Shown piece by piece: positions 37,541 through 44,888 of a stretch of DNA of 64,000 bases. Below the pieces are notes generated by a model. That model ran no database searches and was not told where the DNA came from. It saw only the letters and a list, made by a program, of their open reading frames with translations. Origin of the DNA: Candidatus Kapaibacterium sp. (GTDB lineage: Bacteria; Bacteroidota; Ignavibacteria; Kapaibacteriales; HRBIN21); NCBI GenBank assembly GCA_025059875.1, contig JANXCT010000002.1, positions 403,180 through 467,179 on the forward strand, in the 5' to 3' direction. Position numbers and translations under genes: made by a program. How positions within the stretch are numbered: the stretch's first letter is position 1; each line of letters begins with the position of its first letter.

Positions 37541-38356
37541 TTAACCCTGAAGCACCGCAATGAGTAGCGCGACAGCCGCAGCAACAAGTACGACACAGAA
37601 AAGCGGGAAAAGGACGGCGAGACGCTGGACCCTTTGCAGGCGACGCTGCAACTCTTGGAGTGCCTGTTCGATTTCCACCATCCGCTGCAAGGAGCTCTCC
37701 GAGGGCTGAAGAGCTAACGGTGAAGCCACCTCGGGAACATGGAGATGGAGAAGGGCCGAAGCAAGTTCTGAGAGCTGCGCCTCCAGCTGCTGAAAGCGTC
37801 CTTCTATGCTCTGCAGTAACTGCTGACGGAGCCGCTGTAGATCTGAGGCTTCTCGAAGCTGTTCCAGCTGCTGGCGAAGCTCCGCATTATCGCGTTGTGC
37901 CAGCAGACGGATTACTTCTATGCGCTGCTGCCACTCCCGCAGCTCTTCCTGTAGACTGCGAAGAGTGATAGCAATCTTCTGTTCGGTGGTCCGCACCAGC
38001 GCCTCGGCCTGCGCCAGTACTTCAGCTGCTTGTTCCGCAAAGCGCTCTGGGAACCTGCTAACTCGCTGAACCTCTGTCTCAAGCTGCTCCATACGGGCGA
38101 CGAGATCACGTGCCCCCACAGTCCGCTGAACGAGTAAGGTAAGGGTCTTTTCCACCTCCTGGTGCAGCAGTCGCAAGGCTGCTTCGGAGCGTTGTTGGAG
38201 GCGCTCCAGCTCCTGCTCCATCTGCTCCTGTTGCTGTCGCAGCTGGCGGAGTAGTCTTTCCACTTCTGTAAAGGCTTCCGCGTAGGCATGCGCTTGCTGC
38301 CGGACAGTCTCAAAGAGGGCCTCAATCTCGCTCCTCAATGCCTTGCTCCCCACCAT
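37541..38356 (-). CDS. coiled-coil protein with C-terminal membrane anchor
   Basis: 271 residues. Residues 1-235 are almost wholly Gln/Glu/Leu/Arg-rich heptads, a long coiled coil. The last 25 residues (RLAVLFPLFCVVLVAAAVALLIAV) form one membrane helix, making this a tail-anchored protein facing the cytoplasm. No domain is recognised. Its start overlaps the end of the upstream small gene by 22 bases. Role unknown; low complexity limits any similarity inference. Confidence 0.65.
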   Translation of the reverse strand: MVGSKALRSEIEALFETVRQQAHAYAEAFTEVERLLRQLRQQQEQMEQELERLQQRSEAALRLLHQEVEKTLTLLVQRTVGARDLVARMEQLETEVQRVSRFPERFAEQAAEVLAQAEALVRTTEQKIAITLRSLQEELREWQQRIEVIRLLAQRDNAELRQQLEQLREASDLQRLRQQLLQSIEGRFQQLEAQLSELASALLHLHVPEVASPLALQPSESSLQRMVEIEQALQELQRRLQRVQRLAVLFPLFCVVLVAAAVALLIAVLQG

Positions 38357-38616
38357 GAGCGTGTGTACTCCAGGAAGTAGCTCAGGGCGGCACTCAGCTC
38401 TGCCAAGAGATCGCGTTCCAGCTCAGGGATCGGCTCCGGTGAACACCGTAGCAAGATGTCGTACATGTCATATCGGAATTGTTCGTCTTCCCGCATGAGC
38501 TGCGAACAGTGTTCTTGCAAGAAGGCATACAGCAACCCTTCAGCAGCCAGCTCCTCATAGAACCGGCGCGGCACCCCATGGCAAAAGTACCAGCCTCGTA
38601 TCTCAGACGTTGGCAA
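38335..38616 (-). CDS. small hypothetical protein
   Basis: About 93 residues beginning at a TTG at 38616; no ATG is available in the open frame, so the start is uncertain. The sequence is compact and mixed, with FCHGVPRRFYEELAAEGLLYAFL and a Glu-rich helical C-terminus (ERDLLAELSAALSYFLEYT). It looks like a real folded helical protein, but I do not recognise it. It overlaps the coiled-coil gene by 22 bases, suggesting coupled translation, and is divergent from rel/spoT. Confidence 0.45.
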   Translation of the reverse strand: MPTSEIRGWYFCHGVPRRFYEELAAEGLLYAFLQEHCSQLMREDEQFRYDMYDILLRCSPEPIPELERDLLAELSAALSYFLEYTRSWWGARH

Positions 38617-38662
38617 GAGTGCCCTTCTAGCCCAAAGGAACTCCCTCGGCAGTCAGTATCGG

Positions 38663-38681
38663 CAGCTTCTCGGAGAAGCTG
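38663..38681. repeat. 9-bp inverted repeat directly upstream of rel/spoT
   Basis: CAGCTTCTC-G-GAGAAGCTG, a perfect 19-base palindrome ending 5 bases before the rel/spoT ATG at 38687. As DNA it could be an operator for the divergent genes; as RNA it would form an 8-bp hairpin that covers the ribosome-binding position. No other Shine-Dalgarno is visible in front of this start. Confidence 0.45.
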
Positions 38682-38686
38682 AACGC

Positions 38687-40924
38687 ATGCCAACGACGAC
38701 TATCTCCTCGGCAGTCTCTGGAGTCTGCGCATCGCCCGATCACCTCTTGGAGACTCTATTGGCTGACTGTCGGGCATCGCTAGCACAGTGTAACGAACAA
38801 CTCGTCCGCAAAGCGTTTTACTTCTGTGTCGAAGCTCATAGAGAGAGCCTCCGTGCTTCCGGCGAACCATACTACACCCACCCCGTTGAGGTTGCTCGCA
38901 TCGTTGCCCGCGAGATCGCCCTCGACGACATCTCCGTCGCTGCTGCCCTCCTCCATGACGTCCTAGAAGACTCCGAGTTCACCTACCAAGACCTACAGGC
39001 AGAGTTCGGTAGTACTATTGCCGACATTGTCGAGAGTGTGACGAAAATCGCTGATTTGGTTGAGAGCCGTACCATCACTGAGGCGGAAACCTATCGGAAG
39101 CTTTTGCTCTCCCTCATTCGGGATGTTCGAGCAATTCTGGTGAAGCTGGCTGACCGCCTCCACAACATGCGTACGATTGGTGCGCTCCCTCCGGAGCGGC
39201 AGGCTCGGATCGCACGTGAAACTCTCGATATCTACGTGCCCTTCGCCCACCGGTTAGGATTGGCCAACCTGAAGTGGGAATTGGAAGACCTCGCCTTCAA
39301 AGTCCTCAACCCTGAAAGCTATGCTGCAATCGCCAAAGCTTTGCAGGAGACACGCGCTGAGCGGGAGGCTTACATCCGCCGAGTCATTGCCCCGATTGAA
39401 GAGCACTTGCATGCCCACGGGCTACAGTTTGAGATCACTGGGCGCCCTAAGAACCTCTACTCCATCCACTACAAGATGGTCACCCGCGGCAAGCCACTAG
39501 AGGAGATCTACGACCTCTTCGCCATTCGTATCATCCTGGACACAGACGACAGCAGCGAGTGTTACTTCGCCTACGGGCTCATCACGCAGCTTTTCACTCC
39601 AATCCCAGAACGTTTCAAAGACTTCATCGCAGTCCCGAAGAAGAATGGCTACCGTTCGCTCCATACCACAATCATCGGCCCTGAAGGCAGACCGGTGGAA
39701 ATCCAGATTCGCACGCGCGCCATGCACGAAGTAGCCGAGCGCGGCGTCGCCGCCCACTTCCGCTATAAGGCAGAACAGGGCGCGCTCCCTGCCTGGAAGG
39801 ATGATCCAGAGCTGGAAGAATGGATCCAGTGGGTTCGGGAGCTCTTCGAGAAACGTTCCCGTGAAGAGGCAGCTGCAGAGCTGCTGGAAAGCTTTCGTCT
39901 CAACCTCTACCAGGACGAAATCTACGTTTTCACCCCCAAGGGCGAGCTGAAGCGCTTGCCGAAGGGGGCTACTCCATTAGACTTCGCTTTCGCTATCCAC
40001 ACCGAAATCGGCCATCACTGCATTGGTGCCAAAGTCAACGGACGCATTGTCCCCTTGGATTACCGACTCCAGACAGGGGACCAAGTGGAAATCCTCACCT
40101 CCAAACACCAGGCTCCCAGCCGTGACTGGGAGCAGATCGTCGTCACGCACAAAGCAAAGTCGTACATCCGCCGATACCTCAACGAACAGAAACGCCTCAA
40201 GCAGCAAGAGGGCCAACAAGCTCTGGAAAAGCGGCTGCGGAAGGCTCGGATAACTGTCCGCGAGGAAGACCTGGAGCGGGTTGCTCACCTACTCAAGTAC
40301 GAAAACCGGGCTGCCCTCTACTATGCCATCGGAACCGGAGCTGTAGCCCCCGAGCTAGTCGTCACTCTCCTGCAGCAGCGCCACCGCGACGGCTCTATGG
40401 CTGAAGAATCTGCGAAGCCTTCTCCGGCTGAGCAAGCCACAGAGCTCGCTCAGCACTCCAGCACCGGCATTGAGCTTCTTGGCACCCCGACGGGGAATAC
40501 ACCGCTCCTCTACTCCTATGCTCGCTGCTGCAACCCCATCCCCGGTGACGACATCGTCGGGGTCATCACACTCGGGAGTGGAATCCGAGTGCACCGGCGC
40601 TCATGCCGAAACGTACAGGAGTTCCTTGCGTCTAACCATCCTCGCCTGGTCCAAGTCCGTTGGGGGAACGTGGGAGATGAGGAGTTCCTAACAGCCCTCC
40701 GGATTACCGGCGATGACCGCCCTGGAATGCTCCACGACATCACAAAAGCAATTGTCGCTTGCGACCGCACGAACATACGCTCGGTGAACATCGACTCTTA
40801 CGGCGGCATCTTCGAGGGGATCTTCACCCTCTACGTCCGCAACACAGAGCACCTAGAGCGGCTCATAGAGAAGCTGCGGCGCATCCGTGGCGTCCGTACA
40901 GTTACCCGCCCCGACAGCTTCTAA
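38687..40924 (+). CDS. rel: bifunctional (p)ppGpp synthetase/hydrolase, RelA/SpoT family
   Basis: 745 residues with the complete long-RSH architecture: HD hydrolase domain (THPVEVARI near residue 67 and LLHDVLEDS), synthetase domain (RPKNLYSIHYKM, AVPKKNGYRSLHTT, QIRTRAMHEVAERGVAAH), TGS domain (VFTPKGELKRLPKGATPLDFA), zinc-finger/helical region with CCNPIPGDDIVG and a C-terminal ACT domain. Both HD and synthetase motifs look intact, so it can probably make and hydrolyse the alarmone. The upstream inverted repeat may control it. Its stop overlaps the convergent neighbour by 4 bases. Confidence 0.95.
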   Translation: MPTTTISSAVSGVCASPDHLLETLLADCRASLAQCNEQLVRKAFYFCVEAHRESLRASGEPYYTHPVEVARIVAREIALDDISVAAALLHDVLEDSEFTYQDLQAEFGSTIADIVESVTKIADLVESRTITEAETYRKLLLSLIRDVRAILVKLADRLHNMRTIGALPPERQARIARETLDIYVPFAHRLGLANLKWELEDLAFKVLNPESYAAIAKALQETRAEREAYIRRVIAPIEEHLHAHGLQFEITGRPKNLYSIHYKMVTRGKPLEEIYDLFAIRIILDTDDSSECYFAYGLITQLFTPIPERFKDFIAVPKKNGYRSLHTTIIGPEGRPVEIQIRTRAMHEVAERGVAAHFRYKAEQGALPAWKDDPELEEWIQWVRELFEKRSREEAAAELLESFRLNLYQDEIYVFTPKGELKRLPKGATPLDFAFAIHTEIGHHCIGAKVNGRIVPLDYRLQTGDQVEILTSKHQAPSRDWEQIVVTHKAKSYIRRYLNEQKRLKQQEGQQALEKRLRKARITVREEDLERVAHLLKYENRAALYYAIGTGAVAPELVVTLLQQRHRDGSMAEESAKPSPAEQATELAQHSSTGIELLGTPTGNTPLLYSYARCCNPIPGDDIVGVITLGSGIRVHRRSCRNVQEFLASNHPRLVQVRWGNVGDEEFLTALRITGDDRPGMLHDITKAIVACDRTNIRSVNIDSYGGIFEGIFTLYVRNTEHLERLIEKLRRIRGVRTVTRPDSF

Positions 40925-42177
40925 GTCTTCAGCCGCTTCTTCCGCGCTGCTGGGAAGAGAACGTTGTTCAAGATCAGCCGGTATCCCGGCGAGTTCGGGT
41001 AGAGCGACAGGTCCGTCGGAGGGTCTCCAACAGCGTGCTGATAGTCCTCTGGGTCGTGTCCCCCGTACCACGCGAACATGCCGCGGCCAACAGTGCCGTA
41101 GATGTACTTGACTTCGTTCGTGCCTTCGCGCTTTGCCAAGACGACCACGGACGGCTTCAACAGCTCCTCCCGAAACGCCGTCGTCTGCCCTAAGAAGCCT
41201 TGGATGACGTTCACGTGGCATTGCGTCAGCATCGTCGGTACAGGATCGAGCTTGGCAGAAAAGTCAAACAGGGTGAAGTAGTCAGACGACGGGTCCGCTA
41301 ACCCCGTCGGGCCAACATCGATGTTGGAGAACTCGTACACGTAGGGGTTCATCTCGAGCGTGAAATTCTGGAAGGCGAAGGTGCGGGAGAAGTCCAGCTT
41401 TCGGTTTGCGTCCGGATCAGCGGGATCCCCGTCGAACATCTCCGCGCAGATGTCCACATCGCGGGCTGCTAAGGCAATGTCATACGTGTCCGTAGCGCTG
41501 CACATAGCGAACATGAAGCCACCGTCGAGAACAAACTCCCGGATCTTCTCCACCACCGCCTTCTTCAGCTCGGAGACCTTCCGGAAGCCCAACTTCCGGG
41601 CAGTAGCCTCCTGGAGGGCCACCTGCTGCTGGTACCACGTCGTATGGGCAAAGGCAGCCCAGAACTTGCCGTACTGGCCCGTGAAGTCTTCGTGGTGGAG
41701 ATGGAGCCAGTCGTAGTCCCGCAGCTTTCCTGCCAATACCTCTTCGTCCCAGACCTTGTCGTACGGGATTTGAGCATACTCCAGCACAAGCTGGACGGCA
41801 TCGTCCCATGGCTTAGCTGTAGGCATCACGTAGACAGCGAGTCGCGGGGCCCGTTCCAGCCGGACGACATCCATGTTGGCTTCTGGATCCTGGACCTCCG
41901 CGTACACATGGGCTGCCTCTGTAGCAGAAAGGACCTCAAAGGAAACACCGCGTGCACGGCACTCAGCAGCGATGTCGGGCAGATACTCCATCAGGAACGA
42001 GCCGCCGCGGTAGTTGAGGAGCCAATCCACCCAGCGCCCCTGCTGTAGGTTCCAGTATGCTATCCCGTAGGCCCGAAGATGATCGGTCTGGCTGAGGTCC
42101 ATGGGGATGAGCAACTTCTGCTGTGCCCACAGCGATTCCCCCAAGACGAGTCCAGCAAGGATCAGGACGCGCTGCAT
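40921..42177 (-). CDS. conserved secreted Bacteroidota protein (often mislabelled asparagine synthetase B)
   Basis: 418 residues with a signal peptide (MQRVLILAGLVLGESLWAQ). The mature start LLIPMDLSQTDHLRAYGIAYW and the later VDWLLNYRGGSFLMEYLP match a conserved Bacteroidota family that databases often name asparagine synthetase B. I see neither the N-terminal glutaminase cysteine nor the ATP-pyrophosphatase motif of real AsnB, and the protein is exported, so that name is unsafe. FVLDGGFMFAMCSATDTYD is reminiscent of a class I glutamine-amidotransferase-like fold; the function is unknown. Divergent from the crotonase genes. Confidence 0.7.
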   Translation of the reverse strand: MQRVLILAGLVLGESLWAQQKLLIPMDLSQTDHLRAYGIAYWNLQQGRWVDWLLNYRGGSFLMEYLPDIAAECRARGVSFEVLSATEAAHVYAEVQDPEANMDVVRLERAPRLAVYVMPTAKPWDDAVQLVLEYAQIPYDKVWDEEVLAGKLRDYDWLHLHHEDFTGQYGKFWAAFAHTTWYQQQVALQEATARKLGFRKVSELKKAVVEKIREFVLDGGFMFAMCSATDTYDIALAARDVDICAEMFDGDPADPDANRKLDFSRTFAFQNFTLEMNPYVYEFSNIDVGPTGLADPSSDYFTLFDFSAKLDPVPTMLTQCHVNVIQGFLGQTTAFREELLKPSVVVLAKREGTNEVKYIYGTVGRGMFAWYGGHDPEDYQHAVGDPPTDLSLYPNSPGYRLILNNVLFPAARKKRLKT

Positions 42178-42255
42178 CGCTCTTCCTTCCAGACTGAGAA
42201 TTCCTGCCTGCCCGTGGACGTACTACAACGGCCGGTAGCGTACGGCTGCGGGCGG

Positions 42256-42263
42256 TAATTTTG
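42256..42263 (+). promoter_or_regulatory. -7 promoter element for the crotonase operon (TAATTTTG)
   Basis: TAATTTTG matches TAnnTTTG exactly and lies 29 bases before the first crotonase ATG at 42292, in an otherwise GC-rich spacer. No TTTG -33 box. Confidence 0.45.
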
Positions 42264-42291
42264 CGCGTCCCACTGAGCCTTACGGCCACCG

Positions 42292-43077
42292 ATGAGCAAC
42301 TATCAGTACATCCGCACGTACCGCTACGACAACGATCCAAGGGTAGGGGTGGTGCAGCTCAATCGCCCTGAGAAGCTCAATGCTCTGAGCCTCCCGCTCA
42401 TGGAGGAGCTACTTGCGGCATTAGAAGCCTACGACGCGGACCCCGAGATCCGCTGTATGGTGCTCCACGGCAACGAGCGGGCGTTTGCCGCTGGTGCCGA
42501 TATTGACGAGATGGCCGATGCCGACAGCATCGAGATGCTGCTCCGAGACCAGTTCCGCAAGTGGGAGCGCATCAGTGCACTGAAGAAGCCACTCATCGCC
42601 GCTGTTAGCGGATACGCTCTCGGCGGAGGCTGTGAGCTGGCTATGCTCTGCGACATGATCATTGCCAGCGAAACGGCCCAATTCGGACAGCCCGAAATCA
42701 ACATCGGCGTCATACCTGGAGCCGGAGGGACCCAGCGCTTGACACGCACTATAGGTAAGGCAATGGCGATGGAGTTGGTCCTCACTGGCCGCTTCCTCTC
42801 GGCTCACGAGGCCTATCGTCTGGGATTGGTAAACCGTGTTGTTCCAGTGGAAGCCTACTTGGAAGAGGCATTGGCTCTGGCGTCACTTATTGCCTCGAAG
42901 CCACCAATCGCTGTGCGCTTGGCCAAGGAAGCCGTGCTGAAAGCCCTCAGCACCCCGCTAGAGGTTGGAATAGAGTTTGAGCGCAAGAACTTCTACCTCC
43001 TCTTCTCTACCGCTGACCAGAAGGAGGGTATGCAAGCCTTCCGGGAGAAGCGCTCGCCAAATTGGAAGGGTCGCTGA
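42292..43077 (+). CDS. paaF: enoyl-CoA hydratase (PaaF-like)
   Basis: 261 residues, crotonase fold. Both catalytic glutamates of hydratases are present: E115 in GGGCELAMLCD and E135 in QPEINIGVIPGAGG. The oxyanion-hole segment AFAAGADIDEM is also typical. It hydrates trans-2-enoyl-CoA to 3-hydroxyacyl-CoA. The immediately following isomerase-type crotonase and the paaABCD cluster 13 kb away suggest 2,3-dehydroadipyl-CoA hydratase (PaaF), but short-chain fatty-acid enoyl-CoA hydratase fits equally by sequence. Followed without gap by the next gene. Confidence 0.87.
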   Translation: MSNYQYIRTYRYDNDPRVGVVQLNRPEKLNALSLPLMEELLAALEAYDADPEIRCMVLHGNERAFAAGADIDEMADADSIEMLLRDQFRKWERISALKKPLIAAVSGYALGGGCELAMLCDMIIASETAQFGQPEINIGVIPGAGGTQRLTRTIGKAMAMELVLTGRFLSAHEAYRLGLVNRVVPVEAYLEEALALASLIASKPPIAVRLAKEAVLKALSTPLEVGIEFERKNFYLLFSTADQKEGMQAFREKRSPNWKGR

Positions 43078-43911
43078 ATGTCGCACGAGCTGCAATCTCC
43101 GATGGCGTTCCAGACAATCCTCTACACCACTTCCGACGGCGTTGCCACCATCACCCTGAACCGTCCCGAAGCCCACAACGCTATCAACGCCCAAATGGGG
43201 GAGGAACTCCTGCAAGCACTCCAGCAAGCACGGGAAGACTCCGAGGTCCGCTGCATCGTGCTTACCGGCGCCGGCAAAGCCTTCTGTGCCGGGCAGGATT
43301 TGAAAGAGGTACCACCGCCACCAACAGACTTCTTCGGGCAGGTCCTCCGCCAGCGCTATAACCCTCTCATCCGGATGCTGCGCAGCATTCCGAAGCCCAT
43401 CATTGGCGCAATCAACGGCGTCGCTGCGGGTGCTGGCCTGGGACTGGCGTTGGCAACAGACTTCCGAATCATGAGTAGCGCTGCTCGCTTCGTGGAGGCT
43501 TTCATCGGCATTGCACTAGTACCAGATTCTGGCTGTAGCTTCTTCTTCACCCGCCTACTAGGGTATGCTCGTGCGTTCGAGTTTGCAACGCTCAACAAGC
43601 CTATCTCCGCGGAACAAGCACTCCAGTGGGGACTCGTCAACGTGGTTGTCTCTGCGGAGGCCTTCCCAATGGCCGTCCAGCGACTTGCTCAGACGTATGC
43701 CCAAGGTCCAACCCAGGCGTATGGCTACGTCAAGGAGCTCCTCAACCGTTCCCTTGTCGCGTCGCTAGAGGATATCCTGGAGTTGGAGGCGGAATACCAG
43801 CAAAAGGCTGGGGAGACTCCAGACTATGCCGAAGGCCTCCGCGCTTTCTTAGAGAAGCGTGCGCCACACTTCACCGGCAAACCGCGTCAAGAACTGCAAG
43901 GGCACAGATGA
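43078..43911 (+). CDS. paaG: crotonase-family isomerase (PaaG-like)
   Basis: 277 residues; ATG 43078 directly follows the upstream stop (ATG 43102 also possible). The oxyanion-hole motif GKAFCAGQDLKEV is present, but the hydratase glutamates are replaced (GAGLGLALATD and FIGIALVPDSG); an Asp in VPDSG is retained, as in PaaG, the 1,2-epoxyphenylacetyl-CoA isomerase that makes the oxepin ring. That, the gene pairing and the paa genes in the window support PaaG. The stop overlaps the HAD gene start by 4 bases. Confidence 0.8.
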   Translation: MSHELQSPMAFQTILYTTSDGVATITLNRPEAHNAINAQMGEELLQALQQAREDSEVRCIVLTGAGKAFCAGQDLKEVPPPPTDFFGQVLRQRYNPLIRMLRSIPKPIIGAINGVAAGAGLGLALATDFRIMSSAARFVEAFIGIALVPDSGCSFFFTRLLGYARAFEFATLNKPISAEQALQWGLVNVVVSAEAFPMAVQRLAQTYAQGPTQAYGYVKELLNRSLVASLEDILELEAEYQQKAGETPDYAEGLRAFLEKRAPHFTGKPRQELQGHR

Positions 43912-44777
43912 TGCTCTGGCGCTGGTGGAGAGCTTTGTGGCAGCCCACCTTAGCAGATATCCGGCTACTCGTTAGTGATGTTGACGGTACCCTCGTTATC
44001 GGCGAGGAAACCCTCCCAGACTCGACGGCTGAGCTCCTACGGTCCTTGCATCGGTGTGGAGTCCAGCTTGCCCTTGCCAGTGCACGACCGTATCCCAGCC
44101 TTGCGGCGCTTGTTCGTCAAGCTCATGTCTCTGCCTGGATCATCTCGCTCGACGGAGCTCTATTGCATGCTCCTGATGGAGAGCTGCGTTTCTCTGTCCC
44201 TTTCCCAGCAGAGATCCTACGCTCACTCGTAGAGCTTGCCGGCCACTATGCCGTGCACTATGCAACCTTCACCCCCGAAGGTCTCTACCGCATGGCCGAC
44301 GTCCATATTCCATCGTACCTAGATGACCCTCTCCTCCCACGTTTCCAGGCGCAGCTCTTAGCCGATTTCTTCCGCCATCCCGCCGTGCTCTTCTGCCTGA
44401 GCGGTCCCCAAGCCCACGCCTTAGGGTTTGTCCAAGCCGTAGAAAGTCTGCCGCGCCGCATACGCCGCCATCTGAGCATCGCCGCCGTGGAATCGGCAAG
44501 CCAACCAGGACTCACGGTAGTTGAGATCCGGATGCGGGCTGCTCACAAAGGGACGGCAGCCCAAGCTCTCCAGAAGCTCTTGGGCATCCCCCGCCGTGCG
44601 ACGCTTGCTGTTGGCGACTACCGCAATGACCTTTCCCTCTTTGCCATTGCAGGCCTCCGAGTCGCCATGGCAGATGCAGTCGCGGAGCTCCGTAGCAAAG
44701 CTGACTGGATCACTGAGCGCCCTGCTACGGAACGTGGGATTGACGATGTCCTCCGCCGCCTCCTCCAAGAATGCTGA
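43908..44777 (+). CDS. Cof-type HAD phosphatase
   Basis: 289 residues from ATG 43908 (43911 also possible), overlapping the paaG-like stop. HAD motif I is VSDVDGTLV near residue 22, motif II is around ALASARPYPS, and the acidic motif IV is VGDYRNDLSLF. The C2B-type cap between about 90 and 200 marks the Cof subfamily of sugar/cofactor phosphatases. Substrate not predictable. Probably part of the crotonase transcript, though no link to the pathway is known. Confidence 0.85.
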   Translation: MMLWRWWRALWQPTLADIRLLVSDVDGTLVIGEETLPDSTAELLRSLHRCGVQLALASARPYPSLAALVRQAHVSAWIISLDGALLHAPDGELRFSVPFPAEILRSLVELAGHYAVHYATFTPEGLYRMADVHIPSYLDDPLLPRFQAQLLADFFRHPAVLFCLSGPQAHALGFVQAVESLPRRIRRHLSIAAVESASQPGLTVVEIRMRAAHKGTAAQALQKLLGIPRRATLAVGDYRNDLSLFAIAGLRVAMADAVAELRSKADWITERPATERGIDDVLRRLLQEC

Positions 44778-44888
44778 TGGGCACCCTCTACGGCTTTCTG
44801 TGCACGGACCACTTCTCATTCACTGACAGGTCTGGTTATGCCCAGCAGAAACTCCAGTCTGACACCTTGCCGGCTGCCACGGCGGAGA

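Noticed and set aside
43626-43907. 5' extension of the HAD gene
   Set aside because: Shadow of the paaG-like gene; true start at 43908 overlaps its stop.
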